Positions 7,679-15,963 of a stretch of 17,284 nt of DNA are shown one piece after another; the first letter of the stretch is position 1; each line of letters opens with the position of its first letter. The position numbers were made by a program, and so were the translations under genes. The notes below the pieces were generated by a model. It saw only the letters and a list, made by a program, of their open reading frames with translations. It ran no database searches and was not told the DNA's origin. Source of the stretch: JBDREC01 sp043820105 [NCBI: Pseudomonadota bacterium] (GTDB taxonomy: Bacteria > Bdellovibrionota_F > JAHFAK01); contig JBDREC010000050.1 in assembly GCA_043820105.1 (NCBI GenBank), forward strand, positions 1-17,284, read 5' to 3'.

Positions 7679-8491
7679 AAACCTTCTGGCGATAATGTTA
7701 TAGGTGCTATCAACCTTCCTGATAAAATCTTCAGTCAATAAATCAGCATGAAAATCTGAAAAATCCTTTCTTTTTTTTGACCACCAGAGATGAGACCAAA
7801 GGTGAATGCTTACACTTTGGCTTAATTCACTAATATTTCCCTTGAAAAGAAGGTCAAGATCTGTTTTTGTCCACATAAAGGGATAAAAAGTTTGCTCAGG
7901 TTCAATGTGAATATGTTCAGGATACTGCATGCTTAATTCATAGGGTAAAAAGGTTGAATGATTGCTCCAGGAACCATTAAAATATGAGATCATTTGCTCA
8001 AACCAGGCTTTAATAAATTCACTGTTTTTTTGACACATTATGAGGGCATTGCACAGGGAAGGGCGTTTTTTCATCGTGCTTTGGCAAATCACATCACTTT
8101 CACGGCCTAAAACACAGTTTTTTTCAAACAATATATCTGGAATTTTATTAACAAAAATTGTATCTATATCTGCATATATTCCACCATGTTCATGGAGTTT
8201 TTCAAGCCTTATAAAGTCTGAGTGATGAGCATAAGAATATTTTTTGCAGCCTTTATTTTCTCTGGTGTATTTGAATTTTGAAACAAAATCATTTAAATCA
8301 ACTTTAACTAAGGTTAAATGTTGCTTGATTAAATCCCAAAATTTACCATAAGGCATGTAATGGTAGTAAAGATATATTTTTTCAGGTCTATTAATTTCTA
8401 AGCACGATTTTAAACATAAATAATGCATTAAGTGAAATGGTTCTTTTTGCTTTTGTAAGCCAAAAATAAAGTGGAAAATATTTGGAATCAT
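7673..8491 (-). CDS. GT32-family glycosyltransferase (DXD sugar-binding type)
   Basis: 272 residues with the fold of the Gly_transf_sug (Och1/capsular) group. It begins MIPNIFHFIFG, the IPKxIHxxWxG-like entry of the family, and has HSDFIRLEKLHEHGGIYADIDTIFV (90-114), the HxSDxxRxxxLxxxGGIYxDxD signature whose D108 and D110 bind the metal and sugar nucleotide. Later SIHLWSHLWW (228-237) is the expected C-terminal histidine/tryptophan motif. Relatives add galactose, mannose or GlcNAc to LPS, capsule or protein glycans; the sugar here is unknown. It is transcribed alone, divergent from rplS and convergent with the GT4 gene. There is no obvious Shine-Dalgarno. Confidence 0.9.
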   Translation of the reverse strand: MIPNIFHFIFGLQKQKEPFHLMHYLCLKSCLEINRPEKIYLYYHYMPYGKFWDLIKQHLTLVKVDLNDFVSKFKYTRENKGCKKYSYAHHSDFIRLEKLHEHGGIYADIDTIFVNKIPDILFEKNCVLGRESDVICQSTMKKRPSLCNALIMCQKNSEFIKAWFEQMISYFNGSWSNHSTFLPYELSMQYPEHIHIEPEQTFYPFMWTKTDLDLLFKGNISELSQSVSIHLWSHLWWSKKRKDFSDFHADLLTEDFIRKVDSTYNIIARRFL

Positions 8492-8498
8492 TCTGAAA

Positions 8499-8526
8499 AG
8501 AATAGGTTCTTCTGCTAAAAAATCAA
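8499..8526 (-). promoter_or_regulatory. Possible promoter of the GT32 gene
   Basis: Minus-strand TTGATT (8521-8526) and TATTCT (8499-8504) are 16 bp apart. The -10 ends only 7 bp before the ATG, so transcription would begin at or next to the start codon, giving an almost leaderless mRNA. This fits the absence of a Shine-Dalgarno but remains unproven. Confidence 0.3.
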
Positions 8527-8534
8527 GATTTTAG

Positions 8535-8561
8535 TTGATTTTTATAAATTTTGGGTATACT
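8535..8561 (+). promoter_or_regulatory. Possible promoter of rplS-rnhB-yraN
   Basis: TTGATT (8535-8540) and a good -10 box TATACT (8556-8561) are separated by 15 bp, slightly short. Transcription would start near 8568, about 50 bases before the rplS ATG. The -10 is the strongest in this spacer. Confidence 0.4.
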
Positions 8562-8619
8562 TAGCCTTCACCTTAAAACTGCAAAACATTGAAATTTTAC
8601 ATAGTAAGAGGAAAAAAAG

Positions 8620-8967
8620 ATGAATGAATTGATTCAAAAAATTGAAAATTCAAGCCTTGTTAAGGATCTGCCAAACTTTAAATCAGGTGATAATGTAAAG
8701 GTTCATTATAGAATTAAAGAAGGTGAAAAAGAAAGAGTTCAGATATTTGAAGGTCTTGTAATTAGAAAAACCAGGGGTAAAATGGGCGCTAGCTTTACTG
8801 TTAGAAAAATCTCTTATGGTATTGGCGTTGAAAGAATTTTTCCTTTAAATTCACCACTTATTAAGGAGATTGAAGTTCCAAGAAAAGGTCTTGTTAGAAG
8901 AAGTAGACTTTATTACTTAAGAGACCTTAGAGGAAGAGCAGCTAGAATCAAGGAAAAGAGAGATTAA
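8620..8967 (+). CDS. rplS: 50S ribosomal protein L19
   Basis: 115 residues, the normal length for bacterial L19, a protein of the large subunit located at the interface with the 30S subunit. The family signatures are plain: [49 protein letters not shown] and the basic C-terminal [22 protein letters not shown]. The ATG is preceded by GAGGA at 8608-8612 with 7 bp spacing. In many bacteria rplS follows rpsP-rimM-trmD; here those genes are absent and glycosyltransferase genes sit upstream, so rplS heads its own unit with rnhB and yraN. Confidence 0.98.
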   Translation: MNELIQKIENSSLVKDLPNFKSGDNVKVHYRIKEGEKERVQIFEGLVIRKTRGKMGASFTVRKISYGIGVERIFPLNSPLIKEIEVPRKGLVRRSRLYYLRDLRGRAARIKEKRD

Positions 8968-8969
8968 GT

Positions 8970-9584
8970 TTGGATCATTACTGGTCTTGCGCTATCCAAA
9001 ATAATTATCAAAAAATAGCTGGTGTAGATGAAGCTGGGCGTGGTTGCCTGGCGGGTCCTGTTGTCGCTTCTGCAGTTATCATTCTACCTGAAAATATATC
9101 AAAAATTAGATATCTAACAGATTCAAAGAAAATTAGTGCTAAAAAGCGCGAAATTGCCTTTGAAGATATTAAAAAATATTCGCTTTCCTTTGGAATTTCT
9201 ATTTCAAATGAGGAAGAGATTGATAAAATTAACATTCTAAATGCTTCCTTACTTGCTATGAAAAGAGCTGTTATGGTAATGGATGTTAGGCCAGATTATT
9301 TGCTTATTGATGGAAATCAGAAGATTCAGAATAATATAGATCAAGAAGCGATAATTGGAGGTGATCTTATCTGCCCACTAATTTCAGCTGCTTCAATTGT
9401 GGCAAAGGTTACGAGAGATAACCTGATGCTTGAGTATGATAAAAAATATCCTCAATATGGTTTTGCAAAACATAAAGGTTATGGAACAAAAGATCACAAA
9501 GAGTCTATTAAAAAACATGGTGTTTCAGAATTACACCGCCTTACCTTTAAGGGTGTCTCAGAACATGTAAAAAAGGTAGATTAA
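8970..9584 (+). CDS. rnhB: Ribonuclease HII
   Basis: 204 residues. It cuts the RNA strand of RNA-DNA hybrids and removes single ribonucleotides misincorporated into DNA. The four catalytic acidic residues are present: D20 and E21 in AGVDEAGRG, D114 in LLIDGN and D132 in IGGD, with the same 18-residue spacing between the last two as in the E. coli enzyme. The ASIVAKVTRD motif (141-150) and YGFAKHKGYGTKDH follow as usual. The start is a TTG two bases after the rplS stop, with GAGAG at the end of rplS as its likely ribosome binding site; no other start lies before the first conserved motif. It is probably translationally coupled to rplS. Confidence 0.97.
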   Translation: MDHYWSCAIQNNYQKIAGVDEAGRGCLAGPVVASAVIILPENISKIRYLTDSKKISAKKREIAFEDIKKYSLSFGISISNEEEIDKINILNASLLAMKRAVMVMDVRPDYLLIDGNQKIQNNIDQEAIIGGDLICPLISAASIVAKVTRDNLMLEYDKKYPQYGFAKHKGYGTKDHKESIKKHGVSELHRLTFKGVSEHVKKVD

Positions 9585-9934
9585 TGATTAAGATCTCTGA
9601 TAATGAAGGTGAACTCCTTGCAATCAAATATCTACAAGAAAATAAATTTAAAATATTAGAAAGAAATTATCAGGCAAGACCTGGAGAGATTGATATTATA
9701 GCTTCTAAAAAGGGAGTTATTCATTTTATAGAAGTTAAACTTCGATCAAACGAAGGTTTTGGTGAGCCTGAGGAATATGTTACTCCTTCTAAGCTGAAGA
9801 AAATTCAAAAAACAGCTCAATACTACCTCTATTCAATTGATGGCTATGGTCAAGAATGTCAATTTGATGTTATAGCAATATTTAAAACAGAAAAAGCTTA
9901 TAAAATAAAGCACTTTGATAATGTAACAGGATAA
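9584..9934 (+). CDS. yraN: YraN/UPF0102 family endonuclease-like protein
   Basis: 116 residues, typical length for UPF0102. It has the PD-(D/E)xK nuclease-like core: GELLAIKYLQENKFKILERNYQARPGEIDIIA supplies the GEID acidic motif, and HFIEVKLR supplies the ExK motif, followed by VTPSKLKKIQKTAQYYL. The family is widespread and usually sits beside rnhB; its exact role is unsettled, with links proposed to DNA processing. The ATG shares its A with the rnhB stop (TAATG), indicating translational coupling. It closes the three-gene housekeeping run; no intrinsic terminator is evident in the 102 bp that follow. Confidence 0.95.
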   Translation: MIKISDNEGELLAIKYLQENKFKILERNYQARPGEIDIIASKKGVIHFIEVKLRSNEGFGEPEEYVTPSKLKKIQKTAQYYLYSIDGYGQECQFDVIAIFKTEKAYKIKHFDNVTG

Positions 9935-9949
9935 AGTCTAATTAATTAA

Positions 9950-9977
9950 TTGACAAAAATAATGCATAGTGTTAAGT
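9950..9977 (+). promoter_or_regulatory. Probable promoter of the repeat-rich lipoprotein gene
   Basis: A perfect -35 box TTGACA (9950-9955) is followed after 16 bp by TTAAGT (9972-9977), with a TG just upstream (9970-9971). The -10 is weak, but the -35 is full consensus and it lies in the only non-coding stretch before the lipoprotein gene, giving a leader of about 50 bases. Confidence 0.4.
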
Positions 9978-10036
9978 GCTGTGCTGCAATATGTCTAAAT
10001 CTCAAGAAATGGGAAAATTAATTTTTTGGAGAAAAT

Positions 10037-11809
10037 ATGTCCTTAAAAAATAAACTGCTTATTACATTTTTAATTATCATATTAGCTTCTTTTTTTCTAT
10101 CTGGCTGCAAAAGAAAGACAGGTAAAGAAGCAGAAAAGCCAGGTGAAAAAGCCTCTACTGAAAAACCAAGCGATACTCCAACTTCTCCACCTCCACCTTC
10201 AGGTGATGGAGACGGTGATGGTGATGGAGATGGAGATGGAGATGGAGATGATGTTTCTGTTCCAGCAAAATGCAAAGATGGGAAATGTGAGTTTACAGTG
10301 AATGTTATGCCATCAGGCAAAGATACTAGTGATATCCCAGATAATAGACTTTTAGTTTTGGAAATTAAGCTTGTTTCTGTTGATGATCCTTCCATAGAAT
10401 ATAAAATTCAAAGTGCTGAAAATTTAGTTTTTACTAAAGCTGAATTAAAGAATATTGTAAATATTAGCTCATATCTTCCTCTTGGAAGTTATGTTGTTCA
10501 TGCAAAACTATTTTGGTTTGAAAAGTTTTTCCCTTTTTGTGGAAAACTAATTTTTATTAGAGATGGGGAATCTGACTTCCTTGATATCACAGAAGATAAA
10601 TATGCAGAAACAGATTTAGAGCTTTCTCCAGTTGAATATGAAGTTTTTGATTATGATTGTTCACTAACATATATTACTGTATGCGGCTGTTTAGACTTAG
10701 ATCTTCTTTGTGGTGAGATTGGAGCTGATTGTGATGAAGTAAAAGAAGAAGATCCAGAAGAGCCTGCAGAACCAGCTGAGCCTACTGAGCCTACTGAACC
10801 AACTGAACCAACTGAACCTACAGAGCCCACAGAACCAACTGAGCCTACAGACCCAGCAGAACCTGTCGACCCAGCAGAGCCTGTGGAACCAACTGAGCCT
10901 GTAGAACCTGCCGAGCCTGCAGAACCTACAGAGCCAGCAGAACCAGTAGAACCAGTAGAACCAGCAGAACCAGAAGAACCAGGCGAACCAGAAATTGATG
11001 AATTTTCAGTTTGGCCAGATTGTCAAACTTCAGGTGAAGGTTGTCATTTCTCCTTACATGGAGATCTTGTAATTGATGATTCAATTGTTAATGCTTTAAA
11101 AGCAGTTAAAGAAATTCCTTCATCTGTAGATGTGTCAACCTTTGATATTTCTATTTATAAAGATAGGGCTTTTGTAAATAGCGCTACAATTATCTATGAT
11201 AACGGAACTACAAAATCTAATGTTTCACTTATTGAAAAACCATTTGTTTCTTCAGCCTATTCTGAGGACGCTGGAATAATTCCTGTAACAATTCCCGTTG
11301 AAATTAGATTATTAAAACAAGTTTCTTTTAAGTTTAATAAAAATGGAGCCGATCTTACCCTAGATCAGGATTTTTTCCCAATAGTAAGTACTCCAGATGG
11401 TCAGAAGCGAGTAACTAGTGACATTATTAATGAGTTGAAAAAGGAAGAACTTGCCGGGAAGTATAATGTTTGCGCTCAATTTGTAAATGACAAGATAGAT
11501 AATATCATTCTAACTGATACTTGTGAAAGTACACATTTATTAATAGAAATGCATAAACTTAATATTGATATTAAAGATGGTGATTTATTTGCAGGCTTAT
11601 TTTTTGTGGTACCTGATCAGGAAAATGCCTTTGGAATTTTAAATTTAAATATAAAAGTTGATAAGGCAAGTAAAACAATTACTATTAGTGATGGTTCAAT
11701 TCAATTTGATATTTCGAAGCAGGAAATTAAATATTTTCCATTAATTGCATTGATTAATCCTATGACACCTGAGGCCGAACCAAAGATTAAGTTAAATTTA
11801 TCTAATTAA
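10037..11809 (+). CDS. Large lipoprotein with GD and EP repeats, function unknown
   Basis: 590 residues. A lipoprotein signal peptide (LLITFLIIILASFFLSGC) ends in lipobox LSGC, so Cys24 should be lipidated and the protein held in an outer or inner membrane. A low-complexity charged linker follows, with eight Gly-Asp pairs (residues 56-71). Then comes a folded-looking domain (about 75-236) containing several cysteines (CKDGKCEF, CSLTYITVCGCLDLDLLCG, CDE), an 80-residue xEP repeat (239-318, x mostly Thr, Ala or Val), and a second beta-rich domain (about 320-590) with cysteines near its start. The xEP repeat should form a rigid, acidic, polyproline-like rod, as TonB-type linkers do, and could span a wall or glycan layer. 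The start has GGAG 5 bp upstream. I recognise no family. Its stop shares TTAA with the convergent kinase gene. Confidence 0.88.
   Translation: MSLKNKLLITFLIIILASFFLSGCKRKTGKEAEKPGEKASTEKPSDTPTSPPPPSGDGDGDGDGDGDGDGDDVSVPAKCKDGKCEFTVNVMPSGKDTSDIPDNRLLVLEIKLVSVDDPSIEYKIQSAENLVFTKAELKNIVNISSYLPLGSYVVHAKLFWFEKFFPFCGKLIFIRDGESDFLDITEDKYAETDLELSPVEYEVFDYDCSLTYITVCGCLDLDLLCGEIGADCDEVKEEDPEEPAEPAEPTEPTEPTEPTEPTEPTEPTEPTDPAEPVDPAEPVEPTEPVEPAEPAEPTEPAEPVEPVEPAEPEEPGEPEIDEFSVWPDCQTSGEGCHFSLHGDLVIDDSIVNALKAVKEIPSSVDVSTFDISIYKDRAFVNSATIIYDNGTTKSNVSLIEKPFVSSAYSEDAGIIPVTIPVEIRLLKQVSFKFNKNGADLTLDQDFFPIVSTPDGQKRVTSDIINELKKEELAGKYNVCAQFVNDKIDNIILTDTCESTHLLIEMHKLNIDIKDGDLFAGLFFVVPDQENAFGILNLNIKVDKASKTITISDGSIQFDISKQEIKYFPLIALINPMTPEAEPKIKLNLSN
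10202..10249 (+). repeat. Hexanucleotide tandem repeat coding for (Gly-Asp)8
   Basis: Eight in-frame 6-bp units GGN-GAY run without interruption, the last four being identical ggagat. Because the unit is a multiple of three, copy-number change by slippage would lengthen or shorten the linker without a frameshift. It lies just after the lipidation site. Confidence 0.9.
10751..10990 (+). repeat. 9-bp tandem repeat coding for an 80-residue xEP rod
   Basis: About 26 tandem triplets of codons (mostly ACT/ACA-GAG/GAA-CCT/CCA and GCA/GTA variants) encode Thr/Ala/Val-Glu-Pro, with two Asp-for-Glu substitutions. Synonymous third bases vary between units, so the array is old enough to have diverged at the DNA level while the protein pattern was kept. 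Confidence 0.9.
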
Positions 11810-14800
11810 CCAATTTTCTCTTTTATACTTTCAATTAATTCAACAAGCCCAATTTCATCGGCTATTTCAAAAGCTTTCTTAAAATAATCCTTAGCAATGA
11901 GCATTTCTTTCTTTTTACCCTTTTCAAAATATAAAAGACCAATGAGATAATTGCCTCGAGCAATTGATTCTTTATTTCCAATTTTTTGAGCTTTTAGTAT
12001 ATCATTTTGGATATGAACAATTCCTTTTTCAAAGATGCCTTCTCTGTAGCTTAGATAGGTTGCATACATGTTGTTTAGGATTGTACCTACATCCCATCCA
12101 ATTTCATTCGAAATTTCATAGGATTCTTTAAAATATGTTTCTGCCTTATCATAGATTTGTTTTTTTATGTAGATGTTTCCAAGGTTGTGCAGGTTGATTG
12201 CAATTCCCCATGAATCATCAATTTCGCGAGTTGTTTTTAAAGCTGCTTCACCATACTTCAGTGCTTCATCAAAGTTCTTTTGTGAAAAGTAAATATCAAC
12301 AATGTTTCCCAGGGTAACACCAACACCGTATTTATCACCAACTTTTTCTTTGTATTTTAAGGAAGTATAAAAAGATTTTAAGGCTTCCTCATATCTTTCC
12401 TTTTTACAGTAGATCATACCAAGGTCATTTTGATATCGCGCAACTATTGATTCATCGCCTAGTTCGGTTGCTTCTTCTAAACCCTCTTCAATTGTTTCAA
12501 TTGCCATGTCTATATTTCCTAAGAAATAATGAATTCCACCCATCTCTCTTTTTATTTCAACAATTAGGTTCATATCATCAGTTTTCAAAGCTAAAGAAAT
12601 GGCTTCAGATAAAAGTTTTAAAGCCAGCTCATAATTTCCCATTGCCTTGTAAATTCGAGCAAGTCCTAAAAGTGAAAAGGCATGTCTATCTATTTCGCCT
12701 ATTTGTTTAGCAACTTTTAAGGCCAGGTTAAATATTTTAAGACCTCTATCCCAGTCACTTGTATAATAATAAATCATTCCAGCTCTGTTATAAATATCAG
12801 CTAGCTTTTGATTTATGGCATCTATGTTATGTTTTTCTTTTTCTGCTTTTTTCTTTAGGAAAATAACGCACTTGTGATAGCATTCTAAAGCTTCTTTGTT
12901 AATATAAGCTTTTTGCAGCTTTTCACCAGATAATTCATAGTAATGAATACACTTATCAAGATCACCTGATAATTCAAAGTGTCTTGATAAAATTTCATAG
13001 TGTTCTTCAATACGATCTTCAAATAAAGATTCAATGCTTTCACCAACAGATCCGTGCACTTGAGCATGCATTTCCTCAAGCATTGAATTATAGACAACTT
13101 CAAAGGTCATTGAATGCTTAAAGGTAAATTCAATCAAATCATCTCGTTCATAGATGATAATAATTAAGCCATCCTTAATAAGCTTTGAAAGACCTTCTTC
13201 AAGATATTCTCCGAGTTCCTTTTTTAAGTCAGGGTGAGAATTAATAACTCTTGTTAATAGATCTTGTCTAAAATTTTTACCAATTACTGAAGCATATCTT
13301 AAGATAGTTTTTGATTTATCATCAAGTCTATCAAGTCTAGCAGTTAATATGCCCTGCAATGTTTTTGGAATAGAAATATCTTTCATATTAGACTCTTTTA
13401 ATGCTATGTCATTTGATTTATATGCTTTTGCAATTTCTTCGAGGAATAAAGGATTTCCTTCTGTTTGCTCCATTAAAGTATAAAGGAAATCACGCCCAAT
13501 TTTAGAATCATTTGGAAGTAAGTGTTGTAGTAAAGAAAGTGACTCAGGACCTGATAAAGGCCCTAGTTCTATTGTATTGTAGTTATCAAGATCATCCCAT
13601 TCTGTAACTTTTTGATCTTTTCTTTGAACACAAATGGTCATAATATTTTTAGATGTAATATTTTTAACAAAGTAATCAATAAACTCAAATGATGCCTGAT
13701 CAGCCCACTGCATATCATCAAAGATAATTACAAGGTTTTGGGTTTCTGCTATGCCTGAAAAAAGTTTTTTGAGAGCCAGGAAAAGCTCCTTAATGAATTG
13801 GTCACCTTCTAGAAATGCCACATTTGAATCTTTAAATTCAATGGAAAATAAAGTTGCAATTAGGTAAACATCATTTTTAGAAACTCCAAAATTGCATAGT
13901 GAAAGAAGTTTGTTTTTAACAAGACCCTCAGAATCATCATCATCAATGTGTGCAATTTTCTTAATCAAAATAAGCAAAAGAGAATAAGAAATGTCGCTTG
14001 TAATGAATTTTGAAACTATGGGTCGTGCATTACTTTCTATTGCTAAAACATTTTCATGTTTTACTTTACTTATAAACTCATGAACAAGTCTGGTTTTACC
14101 AATACCTATATCGCCAAATATTGAGATAACTTGTCCGATGCCTTCTTTTGCCTGGCAAAACAAGGCATAAAGCTTTGCAAATTCCTGATTTCTTCCAACG
14201 AATTTGGAAATGTATTTTTTTGCATCAAAGGTATCTCGCTTTTCAGTTCTTCTGTCATTTATCTTATAATAAGGAATTTTTATGTTTTTAGAAAAATAAG
14301 ATCCAGCTTTTTCAAAGTTAAAACCAAATTCACCGTACTTGGTAATTTCTTCACCACCTAATACAACATTTGTAGGTGCTATTTTTAAAAGGTGGTAAAC
14401 AGAATCAACAGCATTGCCTTTAACAGAATATTTGTTAACATCAGACTTAGAATAATCGACTATAACATCACCATAATCAACTGATAACTTGATGTTTATG
14501 TTTATTTTTAATTCATTGGAAAAAGATTTTATATAATTGTTAATTGAAAGACCACTAACTATTGCTCTTTCTATGTCATTATCATGAGATTTAGGAACAC
14601 CAAAAATAGCCAAAACTTGTCTTTCTAAAAGTTGATCGATTTGGCCGTCAAATCTATAGATAACATCAATAATTCGTTTAAAAACTTCGTTCATGATCGC
14701 TGCAATTTCATCAGGATCCATGCTTTCATCATCAGTTTCAATTTCACCAACTTCAATTGCAAGGGTTGCTACATTCTTTCTTTCTTGTTTTAAATGAGAC

Positions 14801-15840
14801 AGAATGTCTTCTTCTTTTGGTCCCCTTTGCAAATCTTCATGAATCATCATCTTGTCAACTTCAACAACGAGTGTTTTATCATCATCATCTACATTGTCTC
14901 TAACAGGAGCACTATCTTCTCTGAAAATATTTTCCATATAAGAAACAATGTCCTTCATTTCAGTATTATAAGCATTTGTTTCGGCAAAAGCTTGCAAATC
15001 AATAGATAAGTCATTAGCGCTTTGGTATCTGTCAACAGGATCTTTAGCTAGGGTTTTACCAATAATTGTTTCCATTTCCACAGGTATCTCTGGATTAATG
15101 TGCGATGGGATTTCATATCTGGCTTCTTTTATTTGAGTTACTGTTTCTACTTCAGTATTTCCTGCAAAGGGATTTTGGTTTGTAAGCATTTCATACATTA
15201 AAATGCCAGTTGCAAATATATCACTTCTCTTATCAATTGGTTCTAGGCTCACTTGCTCAGGGGAGGCATATTTGAGTTTACCCATGAAAAATTCTTCGTC
15301 TTCTTTTTTGTCTGTATCCTTTGCAGCTTTAGCCACACCAAAATCAATAATCTTAATTTCCCCAGGATAAGAAAGTAAAATATTTGAAGGAGAGATATCT
15401 CTGTGTACAATATTTAAATTTTCATCTCTTGGATCTTTTTTGTTGTGAATATATTCTAAACCCTCACAAACTTCTGAAACAATTTTAATTGTGTATTCAA
15501 GGGGAAATTTTATGCTAAGGTTATTTGATTGTTTTAAAATAGCCCTTAAGTCCTGTCCATGAATATATTCCATGGCAATGTAGTGCTTATCTTTAACTTT
15601 TCCATAGTCAAAAACTCTGATAATATTTTTATGGTCCAAGGAAAGGCTTAAAATTGCTTCATTTTTAAATAGCTCCACAACTTGCTGCTCTTCAGAAAAA
15701 ACAGTTCTAATTGTTTTAATGGCAACAAGGTTTTGATAACCTTCTTTTCCAAAGGTTTTAGCCTTATATACTTCGCCAATGCCACCAAATCCAAGCTCCT
15801 CTAAAAGAAGATACTTTCCAAAAATACGAGGTTTAAACAC
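11806..15840 (-). CDS. Ser/Thr protein kinase with cyclase-like, AAA ATPase and TPR domains
   Basis: 1344 residues with four modules and no membrane segment, so probably cytoplasmic. Residues 8-285 are a Hanks-type kinase: Gly-loop GFGGIGEV (17-24), K42 in VAIK, HRDISPSN with D148, DFG at 166-168 and SPE at 193-195; all catalytic residues are present. Residues about 355-500 resemble a class III nucleotide cyclase (DPDEIAAIMNEVFKRIIDVI, then VLAIFGVPKSHDNDIERAI), but the metal-binding Asp positions read E362 and E406-R407, so it is probably inactive and regulatory. Residues 545-900 are an AAA_16/STAND-like ATPase with Walker A GDIGIGKT (576-583) and Walker B LVIIFDD (703-709). From about 950 TPR-type helical repeats run to the end. 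The GTG start has AAGGG at 15847-15851, 6 bp upstream. This resembles myxobacterial multi-domain kinases. Confidence 0.93.
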   Translation of the reverse strand: MFKPRIFGKYLLLEELGFGGIGEVYKAKTFGKEGYQNLVAIKTIRTVFSEEQQVVELFKNEAILSLSLDHKNIIRVFDYGKVKDKHYIAMEYIHGQDLRAILKQSNNLSIKFPLEYTIKIVSEVCEGLEYIHNKKDPRDENLNIVHRDISPSNILLSYPGEIKIIDFGVAKAAKDTDKKEDEEFFMGKLKYASPEQVSLEPIDKRSDIFATGILMYEMLTNQNPFAGNTEVETVTQIKEARYEIPSHINPEIPVEMETIIGKTLAKDPVDRYQSANDLSIDLQAFAETNAYNTEMKDIVSYMENIFREDSAPVRDNVDDDDKTLVVEVDKMMIHEDLQRGPKEEDILSHLKQERKNVATLAIEVGEIETDDESMDPDEIAAIMNEVFKRIIDVIYRFDGQIDQLLERQVLAIFGVPKSHDNDIERAIVSGLSINNYIKSFSNELKININIKLSVDYGDVIVDYSKSDVNKYSVKGNAVDSVYHLLKIAPTNVVLGGEEITKYGEFGFNFEKAGSYFSKNIKIPYYKINDRRTEKRDTFDAKKYISKFVGRNQEFAKLYALFCQAKEGIGQVISIFGDIGIGKTRLVHEFISKVKHENVLAIESNARPIVSKFITSDISYSLLLILIKKIAHIDDDDSEGLVKNKLLSLCNFGVSKNDVYLIATLFSIEFKDSNVAFLEGDQFIKELFLALKKLFSGIAETQNLVIIFDDMQWADQASFEFIDYFVKNITSKNIMTICVQRKDQKVTEWDDLDNYNTIELGPLSGPESLSLLQHLLPNDSKIGRDFLYTLMEQTEGNPLFLEEIAKAYKSNDIALKESNMKDISIPKTLQGILTARLDRLDDKSKTILRYASVIGKNFRQDLLTRVINSHPDLKKELGEYLEEGLSKLIKDGLIIIIYERDDLIEFTFKHSMTFEVVYNSMLEEMHAQVHGSVGESIESLFEDRIEEHYEILSRHFELSGDLDKCIHYYELSGEKLQKAYINKEALECYHKCVIFLKKKAEKEKHNIDAINQKLADIYNRAGMIYYYTSDWDRGLKIFNLALKVAKQIGEIDRHAFSLLGLARIYKAMGNYELALKLLSEAISLALKTDDMNLIVEIKREMGGIHYFLGNIDMAIETIEEGLEEATELGDESIVARYQNDLGMIYCKKERYEEALKSFYTSLKYKEKVGDKYGVGVTLGNIVDIYFSQKNFDEALKYGEAALKTTREIDDSWGIAINLHNLGNIYIKKQIYDKAETYFKESYEISNEIGWDVGTILNNMYATYLSYREGIFEKGIVHIQNDILKAQKIGNKESIARGNYLIGLLYFEKGKKKEMLIAKDYFKKAFEIADEIGLVELIESIKEKIG

Positions 15841-15846
15841 AATTGG

Positions 15847-15888
15847 CCCTTGATTTTATTAATATTTTGACCTTAATAGTTTAATCAA
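15847..15888 (-). promoter_or_regulatory. Possible promoter and ribosome binding site of the kinase gene
   Basis: Minus-strand TTGATT (15883-15888) and TATTAA (15859-15864) are 18 bp apart, and the Shine-Dalgarno AAGGG (15847-15851) follows, 6 bp from the GTG. The ribosome binding site is convincing and decides the non-ATG start. The promoter is a weak match. Confidence 0.35.
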
Positions 15889-15934
15889 TAATTGAATGAT
15901 TGCAATATATTTCTTTCATAAAAAAAATGAGCGC

Positions 15935-15963
15935 TTGACTTTAGATACTGCTTTGTCTTAACA
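15935..15963 (+). promoter_or_regulatory. Possible promoter of the amidase gene
   Basis: TTGACT (15935-15940) is followed after 17 bp by TTAACA (15958-15963). The -35 is good and the -10 poor. The same TTGAC plus TTAA pairing occurs before the lipoprotein gene, which may reflect this organism's promoter preference or may be chance. Confidence 0.3.

Noticed and set aside
7456-7713. Minus-strand reading frame opposite the end of the second GT4 gene
   Set aside because: It opposes the conserved donor-binding region of the GT4 gene and shows no recognisable motif.
10018-10395. Minus-strand reading frame rich in Ser-Pro opposite the lipoprotein gene
   Set aside because: It is the complement of the Gly-Asp repeat and of a gene with clear signal peptide and ribosome binding site on the other strand.
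12447-12710. Plus-strand reading frame opposite the TPR region of the kinase
   Set aside because: Shadow of the repeated Leu/Ala/Glu codons of the TPRs; no start signal or conserved motif.
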